Below are positions 1-6,400 of a stretch of 8,328 nucleotides of DNA, piece by piece. The position numbers and the translations under genes are program-made. The stretch lies in assembly GCA_016292805.1 (NCBI GenBank), contig JAEDFM010000062.1, forward strand, positions 1 to 8,328. The letters are read 5' to 3'. The number at the start of each line of letters is the position of its first letter. Within the stretch, counting starts at the first letter, position 1. The notes under the pieces are model-generated. The model was not told where the DNA came from, ran no database searches, and was given only the letters and a program-made list of their open reading frames with translations. This DNA comes from Treponema sp. (GTDB lineage: Bacteria; Spirochaetota; Spirochaetia; Treponematales; Treponemataceae).

Positions 1-136
1 TGAAGACATCAAAGGTAAACATGGTACTTATACAATCAAAGATACATTCATGGGATTCCACTGGGGTAAAGCTCTCTACGAAGTATTCAAATACATTTGT
101 GTACATGTTAGCGAACGCAAAAATCCATTCACTTGA
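1..136 (+). CDS. 3' end of an unidentified, probably highly expressed protein (partial)
   Basis: Reading from base 2, 44 codons run to TGA at 134-136, directly followed by an in-frame TAA (137-139), so translation ends on a tandem stop. The tail is rich in aromatic and basic residues (FMGFHWGKALYEVFKYI, then SERKNPFT at the end). I do not recognise the family, and the tail is too short to assign a fold or function. It shows no signal peptide, membrane segment or lipobox, so a soluble cytoplasmic protein is likely. Codon choice differs from the rest of the window: phenylalanine is TTC in all four cases, isoleucine is ATC twice in three, and tyrosine is TAC twice in three. The downstream genes prefer TTT, ATT and TAT. 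In AT-rich bacteria such a C-ending bias usually marks strong expression. The strong terminator right after it fits that reading. That this is a real coding tail is fairly sure; its identity is open. Confidence 0.75.
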   Translation, partial: EDIKGKHGTYTIKDTFMGFHWGKALYEVFKYICVHVSERKNPFT

Positions 137-153
137 TAAGTAATTACTAAGTG

Positions 154-188
154 ATATAAAGCCCGCTTCGAAAGAAGCGGGTTTTATA
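154..188 (+). terminator. Intrinsic terminator of the left-edge gene
   Basis: The perfect 8-bp GC-rich arms CCCGCTTC (162-169) and GAAGCGGG (174-181) close a GAAA tetraloop (170-173), a very stable GNRA-type loop. The arm is followed by TTTT (182-185). The stem can extend outwards through a G-T pair (161/182) and A/T pairs from 154-160 with 183-188. The structure lies 25 bases after the stop codon. The A-run on the other side could let it work weakly in the reverse direction too. It separates the left-edge gene from the vapBC operon. Confidence 0.93.
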
Positions 189-198
189 TTTTAAAATG

Positions 199-227
199 TT
201 GTTTTTAATGTGTATGTGTATTATTAT
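199..227 (+). promoter_or_regulatory. Candidate sigma-70-type promoter of vapBC
   Basis: A -10-like TATTAT (222-227, five of six to TATAAT) is preceded by TTGTTT (199-204, three of six to TTGACA) at the optimal 17-bp spacing. Transcription would start near 234, leaving a leader of only about 12 bases that still contains the Shine-Dalgarno site. The -10 box lies exactly between two GTGTAT hexamers (216-221 and 228-233). A protein bound to those would block RNA polymerase, as expected for an autoregulated toxin-antitoxin operon. The promoter is predicted from sequence only; TATATT at 185-190 is a weaker alternative -10. Confidence 0.45.
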
Positions 228-245
228 GTGTATGGTGAGGTGTAT
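210..245 (+). repeat. Hexamer array GTGTAT in a strict 6-bp register, possible VapB(C) operator
   Basis: GTGTAT occurs at 210-215, 216-221, 228-233 and 240-245, all in one 6-bp frame. The gaps are filled by TATTAT (222-227, also the candidate -10 box) and GGTGAG (234-239, part of the Shine-Dalgarno site). The last copy abuts the vapB start codon. The three copies at 216, 228 and 240 are 12 bp apart, close to one helical turn, so a repressor could contact them on nearly the same face of the DNA. Ribbon-helix-helix antitoxins often bind short repeats of this kind. The array could instead be a decayed simple repeat made by polymerase slippage. That the repeats exist is certain; their role as operator is inference. 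Confidence 0.6.
234..240 (+). promoter_or_regulatory. Ribosome binding site that fixes the vapB start at 246
   Basis: GGTGAGG at 234-240 leaves five bases to ATG 246. The same frame is open back to an ATG at 210, but that start would lie upstream of the candidate transcription start and would encode only hexamer-repeat residues (tyrosines and valines). It also has no purine-rich site before it. The start at 246 gives the MRTNI N-terminus typical of VapB antitoxins. Confidence 0.8.
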
Positions 246-449
246 ATGCGTACAAATATTGTTTTAAATGATGAACTTGTAAAACAGGCTTTTAAGTATG
301 TTCCTTTTATAAAAACCAAAAAAGATCTAATTGAAGTTGCACTTAAAGAATTTGTAGAAGTAAGAAAAACAAAGGAAATTAAAGATATAAGAGGAATGGA
401 TTTATTTGCTGATGATTATGATTATAAATCAATGAGAGTAGGAAAATAA
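246..449 (+). CDS. vapB: VapB-type antitoxin (DUF2191 / VapB antitoxin family)
   Basis: This 67-residue protein is the antitoxin of a type II toxin-antitoxin pair. It should bind and neutralise the VapC ribonuclease encoded next to it and repress its own promoter. The N-terminus MRTNIVLNDELVKQA, followed by the KTKKDLIEVALKEFVE helix, matches the short ribbon-helix-helix VapB family: a beta strand for DNA contact, then two helices, about residues 1-45. The acidic and aromatic tail (IRGMDLFADDYDYKSMR, about residues 49-65) is the kind of segment that threads into the toxin's active site. The start at 246 is chosen over the in-frame ATG at 210 because of the Shine-Dalgarno site at 234-240 and family length. 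Its stop overlaps the toxin start by one base (TAATG), so the two are translationally coupled. The gene is very AT-rich, as is vapC. The target DNA site and the exact VapB subfamily cannot be settled from sequence alone. Confidence 0.88.
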   Translation: MRTNIVLNDELVKQAFKYVPFIKTKKDLIEVALKEFVEVRKTKEIKDIRGMDLFADDYDYKSMRVGK

Positions 450-850
450 TGGTTTTAATTGATACATCAGTTTTAGTAAATTACTTAAAAAATGTTGAAG
501 ATGAATATTCTAAAGCATTAAATATTTTGATTGAAAATCATTATCCAATTGGAATAAATAATTACATTTATTTAGAAATTCTTCAGGGTGCAAAAAGTCA
601 AAAAGAATATGAAATTCTAAAACAATATCTTTCGCAGTTTCATTTCTATGAGTTAAATGATAAATCGTCCTATGAAAAAGCAGCATTAATGAATGTTAAA
701 TGCAGGACTAAAGGTATAACAATTAGAAGTACAATTGATTTATTAATAGCTCAGACCGCAATAGATAATGATGTTATGCTTTTGGCTAATGATTCAGATT
801 TTTTGAATATTGCAAAAATAATACCTGAATTAAAAATCTTTGAAGTATAA
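449..850 (+). CDS. vapC: VapC-type PIN-domain ribonuclease toxin
   Basis: This 133-residue protein is one complete PIN domain, the usual VapC size. When freed from VapB it is expected to cut RNA (initiator tRNA, another tRNA or 23S rRNA in characterised relatives) with a metal ion bound by acidic residues. All four expected acidic positions are visible: Asp5 in LIDTSVLVNYL, Glu43 in YLEILQGA, Asp97 in RSTIDLLIAQTAI and Asp115 in LLANDSDFLNIA, with Asp117 nearby. The toxin therefore looks catalytically intact and full length. The start ATG at 449 overlaps the vapB stop, and AGGA at 440-443 inside vapB serves as its ribosome binding site, five bases upstream. The gene is extremely AT-rich: 11 of 60 bases in 481-540 and 15 of 60 in 541-600 are G or C, against 26 of 60 in 1201-1260 of the next gene. 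This suggests acquisition from elsewhere. The RNA target cannot be read from the sequence. Confidence 0.93.
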   Translation: MVLIDTSVLVNYLKNVEDEYSKALNILIENHYPIGINNYIYLEILQGAKSQKEYEILKQYLSQFHFYELNDKSSYEKAALMNVKCRTKGITIRSTIDLLIAQTAIDNDVMLLANDSDFLNIAKIIPELKIFEV

Positions 851-918
851 AAATGGATTTTAAACAAATTCGATTATCTTATCTTAATTATTTTTTTTGA
901 TTTTATTACAATGCAGAT
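851..918 (+). other. Short AT-rich spacer between vapC and the methyltransferase gene
   Basis: This 68-base spacer contains an uninterrupted run of eight T (891-898) but no stem-loop before it, so no intrinsic terminator for vapBC is visible. Read-through into the methyltransferase gene cannot be excluded. It also holds the candidate promoter described separately. Confidence 0.6.
884..912 (+). promoter_or_regulatory. Candidate promoter of the methyltransferase gene, placing transcription start at its ATG
   Basis: TACAAT (907-912, five of six to TATAAT) lies 17 bp after a weak TTAATT (884-889, three of six to TTGACA). Transcription would begin around 919, exactly at the start codon. Because no Shine-Dalgarno site precedes the gene, this arrangement suggests a leaderless mRNA. 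The -35 match is poor and the region is AT-rich, so chance similarity is possible. Confidence 0.35.
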
Positions 919-1698
919 ATGAAAAACACAAAGACAAATGAACTTGCTGTATGTGGATTTGCAGCTGTAAAGAAACTAGAAAAAAATCATCCGGAAAAAA
1001 TTCGCCGCCTTTATTTTACAGAGGAAGTTGCTCCTAAGTTTGGCGGCCTTTGCAAAAAATTAGCAAAAGAACATGGTATTTATAATCAGAAGCCTGCAGG
1101 AGACTTGGAAAAATTAAGTGGAACTGTTCACCATCAGGGTGTAGTTGCTATGATTGATGTACCAGAAATTCAGCAGCTGGATTCTGGAATTACAGATTCA
1201 TGGGCAGAAAATGGTGAAAATGCAATTCTTATGGACCGCATAGGAAACGCTGCAAACTTCGGTGCTATTGTCCGTTCAGCAGCATTTTTTGGGATTAAAA
1301 ATGTAATTATTCCAATGGACGAAGCTCAGTCTACAATTACAACCTCTTCTTACCGTGTAGCTGAAGGTGGAATGGAATATGTAAATATTTACTGTGTTCG
1401 TTCAACTGCGCGGCTGCTTGAAGCTCTCAAGGGAAAAATGATTCGTCTTGGTACAAGTCTTGAAGCAAAAAAAACAGTCAGCGAAATTGGTAAAATTAAG
1501 AAAGACAACGGGGACAGACCTGTTTTAATAATTCTTGGTAATGAAGAGCATGGAATCAGTGATGTGGTTAAGCAGAACTGTGATGAACTGGTAATTATTC
1601 CATGGGCTGGTATGAAAGAAGGAAAAGCCGAAAGTGATGTTGATAGTTTGAATGTTGCTCAGGCAAGCTCTATTATTTTTTACGAAATGATGAAATAA
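919..1698 (+). CDS. TrmH/SpoU-family RNA 2'-O-ribose methyltransferase
   Basis: This 259-residue enzyme is expected to transfer a methyl group from S-adenosylmethionine to a ribose 2'-OH in tRNA or rRNA. Residues about 8-80 form the L30e-like substrate-binding domain, ending in the typical VHHQGVVAMI. Residues about 102-259 form the knotted SPOUT catalytic domain. Motif 1 is NAANFGAIVRSAAFFG (Asn113, Arg119), motif 2 is ILGNEEHGIS (205-214), and motif 3 is IIPWAG (226-231) followed by SLNVAQASSIIFYE (243-256). The stretch between Gly231 and Ser243 (MKEGKAESDVD) is about seven residues longer than in RlmB or TrmH, where SLN follows almost directly. An in-frame stop at 898-900 and the lack of ATG, GTG or TTG between it and 919 make 919 the earliest possible start. 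It fits the family, but no Shine-Dalgarno site precedes it. Its gene ends inside the convergent terminator. Whether it acts on tRNA Gm18, 23S rRNA or another target is not decidable here. Confidence 0.9.
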   Translation: MKNTKTNELAVCGFAAVKKLEKNHPEKIRRLYFTEEVAPKFGGLCKKLAKEHGIYNQKPAGDLEKLSGTVHHQGVVAMIDVPEIQQLDSGITDSWAENGENAILMDRIGNAANFGAIVRSAAFFGIKNVIIPMDEAQSTITTSSYRVAEGGMEYVNIYCVRSTARLLEALKGKMIRLGTSLEAKKTVSEIGKIKKDNGDRPVLIILGNEEHGISDVVKQNCDELVIIPWAGMKEGKAESDVDSLNVAQASSIIFYEMMK

Positions 1699-1701
1699 AA
1701 A

Positions 1702-1726
1702 AAGGGGAACCTAAAAGGTTCCCCTT
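1702..1726. terminator. Shared bidirectional intrinsic terminator between convergent genes
   Basis: The perfect 10-bp stem AAGGGGAACC (1702-1711) and GGTTCCCCTT (1717-1726) has a five-base loop TAAAA (1712-1716). It lies three bases after the methyltransferase stop (1696-1698) and seven bases after the stop of the minus-strand glycosidase (complement of 1733-1735). On the minus strand the stem is followed by seven T (complement of A1697-A1703), a textbook terminator. On the plus strand it is followed only by AATTATTT, so termination there should be weaker. Confidence 0.93.
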
Positions 1727-1732
1727 AATTAT

Positions 1733-3196
1733 TTAATCTCTGTAAGCCTTGCAAAGCTGAACAGGTTCTTCATCAATACGAACTCTTGGCAACTTAGGCA
1801 AAACTGTATAAGAATTTGTCATCCAGTCACCGTCGGCTGCATCGTAAGGAGATCCGTTTTCTGGATAGTTCATACCGTCCTTTGGAGGGCAGAAGAAACG
1901 GAGCTTCATGTCAGTAGCTTTATCTAAAGGTTTATCAAAGAAGTAAGACATTAAGTCTACAACTTTAGTTCCTGGTGCTTTATAGAACCAGTAGCCACCA
2001 AATTCCATCATAATGTTCATGTCTTGTAATTCATCTTCAAAGTAAACTTCAAAGTAGCAGGGTGTTTTATTAAAGTGGCAGTCTACTTCAACGCCTTCTG
2101 CATCTTCTGAACCACCCCAGCGGAGTTTTGCAGGAAGTTCAATTGTACCTGCAGCTTCAATTGGCTGAGTAAAGAATGATTTATGGAGTTCATCGCGGTA
2201 AACACCAAGTAATGGCTGTTCAATACCAACATCCTTGTTGTTAGGGTCTGTAACTTCACAACCAAGGCGTCCGTCGTCGCGGAACTGGTACATTGTAAAT
2301 GCGCTTAACCAGTGGTCTGGGTCTTTCTGCAGGCGTTCCATAAAATGTTTCATCATGTAAGCCTGTTCAAAAGGGCCTGTAACATCGCCGTCGCCATTAA
2401 GTTCAGAAAGAACCATTGGTTTATCTTGACCAGTAATTTTCTTTAAGCGAAGATATGTATTTTTTGCTTTTTCGTAAACTTTATCTACATCGTAGCAGGC
2501 ATAGTTGCTTGTTTCTTTAGTAGCAACATCAGCTGGCCAGCCCCAATGTAATGAAAGATACTGGTCACCAGACCAGATATCAGCTGCTTTGTGGGCTTCA
2601 AGGAAAATATCTTCCATTTCCAGTTTTCCTGTATCTTCCTGCCACATTCCGGCACAAAGAATAACCTTTACGTTTGGAGCGTACTGATGCATAACTTTAC
2701 AAACCAGAACAAAGAAGTCTGCAAGCTGCTGGTAAGTTGCACGCTTATTAAAACAGAACCAGGTTCCTGTACATTCGTGGTTTACGCGTAAAAGAATGCG
2801 GCCATAAGGACGAAGATCTTTTGCTACATCAATAAGTTCTTCTTCTGTAAGGGCAGGGTCAATTGTCAGTGTAAGAACAACATCCTGACCACGCTGGCGG
2901 ATTTCTTTCATAAATTTAAATGGTTCGTCATTGCGAAGGCCTTCTTTACCACCGCGGTATGGGAAGTAATCTTCATAAGGATAATCCCACGCTCCGCCAC
3001 TAGGATTTTTGTGCACAACACTGGCTCTTCCAGGCCAACCTTTATCGTTAGGGTAGTAAGTATACATAAGACTTATACCACGATGTACTTTTTTCATTTT
3101 TTGTAATAAATAATCCTGACTTACATAAAGTCCACGTTCACTACCGTCGCCCATATCAAGAGCACAGTTAGCTGGTTTTAAAACAACTTTGTTCAT
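1733..3196 (-). CDS. Clan GH-A glycoside hydrolase, GH26-like, no signal peptide
   Basis: This 487-residue protein probably hydrolyses beta-linked polysaccharide or oligosaccharide; beta-mannan or a related glycan would be typical of GH26, but the substrate is not readable. Residues about 35-345 look like a TIM barrel. ILLRVNHECTGTWFCF (134-149) resembles the GH26 strand-4 signature R-HE-G-WFWW, making Glu141 the likely acid/base. IWSGDQYLSLHWGW (207-220) matches the later PGD-YVD strand, and MVLSELNGDG (261-270) supplies Glu265 as the likely nucleophile. The 124-residue gap between the two glutamates suits clan GH-A. Residues about 348-475 look like a separate beta-rich domain of unknown type, perhaps carbohydrate-binding. 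The N-terminus (MNKVVLKPANCALD) has no hydrophobic segment or lipobox, so the enzyme is probably cytoplasmic. AAGGA at 3203-3207 (complement) leaves six bases to the ATG. The gene is monocistronic, diverging from the lipoprotein gene. Assignment to GH26 rather than another GH-A family is tentative. Confidence 0.7.
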   Translation of the reverse strand: MNKVVLKPANCALDMGDGSERGLYVSQDYLLQKMKKVHRGISLMYTYYPNDKGWPGRASVVHKNPSGGAWDYPYEDYFPYRGGKEGLRNDEPFKFMKEIRQRGQDVVLTLTIDPALTEEELIDVAKDLRPYGRILLRVNHECTGTWFCFNKRATYQQLADFFVLVCKVMHQYAPNVKVILCAGMWQEDTGKLEMEDIFLEAHKAADIWSGDQYLSLHWGWPADVATKETSNYACYDVDKVYEKAKNTYLRLKKITGQDKPMVLSELNGDGDVTGPFEQAYMMKHFMERLQKDPDHWLSAFTMYQFRDDGRLGCEVTDPNNKDVGIEQPLLGVYRDELHKSFFTQPIEAAGTIELPAKLRWGGSEDAEGVEVDCHFNKTPCYFEVYFEDELQDMNIMMEFGGYWFYKAPGTKVVDLMSYFFDKPLDKATDMKLRFFCPPKDGMNYPENGSPYDAADGDWMTNSYTVLPKLPRVRIDEEPVQLCKAYRD

Positions 3197-3226
3197 AGTT
3201 ATTCCTTAAATTATAGATTGAAATAG

Positions 3227-3232
3227 ATTATA
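3227..3232 (-). promoter_or_regulatory. Candidate -10 box of the glycosidase gene
   Basis: ATTATA on the plus strand reads TATAAT on the minus strand, a perfect -10 hexamer. Transcription would start near 3220 and give a leader of about 24 bases containing the AAGGA ribosome binding site. No convincing -35 box is found 16-18 bp upstream, so the promoter may depend on an activator, or the match may be chance in AT-rich DNA. Confidence 0.4.
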
Positions 3233-3322
3233 TCGAGAATACAATTTTAAATAATATAATATTACTCTATAAAAGTTTAATAAAATTTGTACTTTTCTAA
3301 TAAAATTCCGTAAATTTCAAGT

Positions 3323-3341
3323 GTTTTAAAAAATTTTAAAC
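3323..3341. repeat. Imperfect AT-rich inverted repeat over the lipoprotein -35 region
   Basis: GTTT-T-AAAA-AA-TTTT-AAAC is a hyphenated palindrome with one extra T (3327). It covers the candidate -35 box at 3325-3330. A related half-repeated motif, GTTTAAAA (3381-3388) with TTTTAAAA (3394-3401), lies in the leader. Such elements can be operators, but low base complexity makes chance palindromes common here. Confidence 0.35.
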
Positions 3342-3353
3342 TCGTGTTACTAT
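3325..3353 (+). promoter_or_regulatory. Candidate extended -10 promoter of the lipoprotein gene
   Basis: TTTAAA (3325-3330, four of six to TTGACA) is followed after 17 bp by TACTAT (3348-3353, four of six). TGT (3345-3347) precedes the latter and makes an extended -10 element. A perfect TATAAT sits immediately downstream (3354-3359) but lacks a -35 box at the right distance. Either would start transcription around 3360-3366 and give a leader of about 50 bases before ATG 3413. This is a prediction from sequence only. Confidence 0.5.
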
Positions 3354-3412
3354 TATAATTAAGGCAATTATTGTCGATAAGTTTAAAAGTATATTTTAAA
3401 AAGAGGAAATTT

Positions 3413-6400
3413 ATGGAATTAAAAAAGAGTGTGTATTTTATCGGAGGGATAATTCTCTCTCTTTCTTTACTTTTCTCATGTACAATCGGTATGGGTCAGT
3501 CTCTGGATTTGGAGGCTCCACAGTTATCAGTTACGAGCCATATGAGTGGATCAAAAGTTGGCCTGGAAGTAGATCTTTCGGGAACATGTACAGATAACAA
3601 TGCAGTAACAAGGGTAAGCATTAAAAATGTTGAAAACGATTTTACCTTTGAAGATGCTGTTGTAAGTGGTACAAGCTGGAAAACTCATCTTTCCCTAAGT
3701 AAAGATTTCGAAGGCGATCGTACTTTTATTATTACAGCTCACGATGCAGTTGGAAATGCCAGCACAAAATCTTATGCAATTCTTGTTCTTTCCATTGATG
3801 AAACTGGTCCTAACGATGAAGACTGGTACCTGGATCGTGGAAATTCAATTCGTACAGAAGTTGCAGAGCTTGAAGAACTTAAAGCAACAAATTTATACCT
3901 TTCAAAAAACAAAGATATTCCCCAGAATGAAAAATTTACTGTATATGGCAGTTTGTACGATGCCATGTCTATTAGCGAAGTAACTTTAGGCTTATATACA
4001 GTGAACGGAAAGCTCTTAATAGAAAAAACATACTCTTCGGATCCTGACAATGCAGACAAATACATTGGCGAAAACAAATCTATTTTCTCGCCAGCATTTG
4101 AATTTACTCATGATGAATTAAAGGATTTGATTGATGATGATGGAAGCACACTTGAATCAGGTTGCCATTACCTTGGGTTAAAGTGTTACCTGGAAGATGA
4201 ACACGGTAACAATTTTACTCGCAATATTGGTTATATGGTTTGGTGGCCAGAAAGCGACTTACCAGGTATCTATCAGAACGAAATAGATAAAGAAAACAGT
4301 ACACTTTCCGTTTTAATCGATTCCTCTATTTCGTTAGATATTTTTGATGATGATGGACTGGAAGAAATATACTATGCGTTAAAAGCTGATACAATTTATG
4401 ATGAAATTCCTGGTACAACACTTGCAGAAAAATGTAATGCTGTTATTGAAAATGATGGCGGAATTCGCGATAAGCTTTTGTTGATTGATGCAGCTGCAAA
4501 TGAAGTAGGAGGAAGCGCAACAGATCTTGCTGAAAAAACAAAGCGCGAAGATCCTGTACAGATTAAAACTCCTTCATATCCATCAACAATGTATTTAATT
4601 GCCTGTGCAAAAGACATTAATGGTAAATGGAACTGTAGAATTATTTATACAACAATTTCAGATGCATCTAGTCCAATGTTGTTTATAGAATCTCCTCGTA
4701 ACAACGAAAAACCACAAATGAATGGGGGAACAAACAGCTTTACAATTCAAGGTTATGCCTTAGGTAAAAACGAAAGCTCCAGCCTGCAGCTTGTTTATAT
4801 TTCTGGTGATGATACAAGTGAATCAAAGAAAGCAACAGCTAAAAAGATTCTTGATGGAGAATTAACAGCAGATCCTGCTAAAGGTCAGATTCTTGAAAAT
4901 ATTACATTAATGCCAGCTACAATGGACGAAGGTCTTAAAAAACAGGCATTCGAAAAAACTTTTGATATTATTGACGATTTAAGTAAATATCGTGGTGATA
5001 AAGAAACTTCATACTTCTTTATGTTCCGTTTACAGGGTACTGGTTCTGTAGTTGATCAGATTTATCAGTTGAATAAAGATATTGCTTTGCCAACCATTAC
5101 AGTTGTTGAGCCAAACAACATGCAGGCTATCGATTATACAAAAAATAAGGACGATAACGAGGTTGGACTTACAATTAAGTTTAAGGCTTCTAAAGAATCG
5201 GGTCTTGCAATTGTAGACCAGAAGTTAAGTTACAATGGCAGTGTATGGACTTTAGGTGATGGTTTAACAAAGGATGGTGAATATTTTGTTAAAACTTTTA
5301 CACAAGCAGAATTAAAAGCTATTCATGAAACAAACCCGCAGCCACAGTTTGAAATTACAGTAAAAGATGCTCTTGGTTATGAATCAACAGAACAGAGAAC
5401 AGTTGTATTAACAACACTTCCATCTCTTGAAGAAATTACATCAGAAAATCCATCTGGAACTTACATTAAAGATAAAGTAATTACATTCCAGGCTAAGTTT
5501 ACAGATGCAGTTCGTGTTCGCGATTTAAGTTCAACAAAAAAACCAAGACTTAAGGTTAAGTATTCTGAAAGTGACACAGCTGAAAAATGGGCAGAATATT
5601 CAACTGGTAGTGGAACAACAACTTTGCAGTTTACTTATAAAGTTCCAGCAGGTGCTGAATCTACAGGAATTTCAATTGCAACTTTGGCAGATAACAAGAT
5701 TATAGATTTAAATGGTTGTAAAATTGTTCCAGTAGCTGCCGGTGATGGAGATGCTTATATTACAAAACCTTCTAAAGTTTTGGTTGGTAAAACTTTTGCA
5801 CTTGATGGTGTTGCACCAACAATTACAACATTAAATTTAAGCAGTGATATTGCAGTTGAAAATGCAGATGGTAATTTCTATCTCAAAGCAGATAACAAGC
5901 TTACAGTAACAATTGCACTTTCAGAAAAGGTTTCCATTAGCGGAAGCCCAAGCTTAAAGATGAAGATTAAAGGTTCTGCAAATCCATTAAAATTTGATTT
6001 TAAAGATATTAATGAAGAAGGAACAGAATTAACATTTGAGCATATTGTAAAAGCAGAAACTGCAAATGGTACTGTTCAAATTACAAAAGCTACTTGTTTT
6101 GATGCAAATAATCTTAAACTTATTTCAGATGTAAATGATAATGGATTAGTTCTTTCAACAAGTGCTGCTGTTACAGATACAAAGTTCATTGTAGATACAG
6201 AAAAACCAGCAAAATTAACAGTTAATATTACAGCTAAAAAAAATCCAACAAATGTAAATGGTATTGATACTTACATAGTTTCTCCTTCTCTATCAATTAC
6301 TGGAAACGAAGCTGGAAGCAAAGTTGAATATTCATTAGACAACGGCGTTTCTTGGAATGATTATTCAACAGCTGTTTCTATTCCAAATGGCTCATACAAA

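Larger units (their letters stand above)
3197..3412. other. Divergent AT-rich intergenic control region
   Basis: These 216 bases separate two divergently transcribed genes, the glycosidase and the large lipoprotein. The region is almost all A and T and carries promoter elements for both directions, an imperfect AT-rich inverted repeat and both ribosome binding sites. I see no open reading frame with a ribosome binding site, no tRNA-like fold and no recognisable riboswitch in it. Confidence 0.8.

Noticed and set aside
210..245. Upstream in-frame ATG at 210 as the vapB start
   Set aside because: It would add 12 residues encoded only by the hexamer array, has no ribosome binding site and lies upstream of the likely transcription start; ATG 246 has a good Shine-Dalgarno site and the family N-terminus.
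891..898. Run of eight T after vapC as an intrinsic terminator
   Set aside because: No stem-loop precedes it; the upstream bases are simple AT sequence.
2083..2265. 60-codon open frame on the minus strand inside the glycosidase gene
   Set aside because: It lies in a different frame of a clear enzyme gene, has no family resemblance and no ribosome binding site.
2505..2791. Two plus-strand open frames antisense to the glycosidase gene (2505-2687 and 2591-2791)
   Set aside because: They are shadows of the coding strand, with no motif and no independent start signals.
3381..3401. GTTTAAAA / TTTTAAAA in the lipoprotein leader as a regulatory hairpin
   Set aside because: The pairing is short, all A-T and imperfect at the end, so a stable RNA structure is unlikely.
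3744..4077. Overlapping open frames on both strands at the start of the lipoprotein gene (3744-3983 plus, 3772-4077 minus)
   Set aside because: The continuous frame from 3413 with a lipoprotein signal and Ig-like modules explains this DNA; these frames show no sensible protein features.
4396..4617. 73-codon minus-strand open frame
   Set aside because: It is antisense shadow within the lipoprotein gene, with low-complexity composition and no ribosome binding site.
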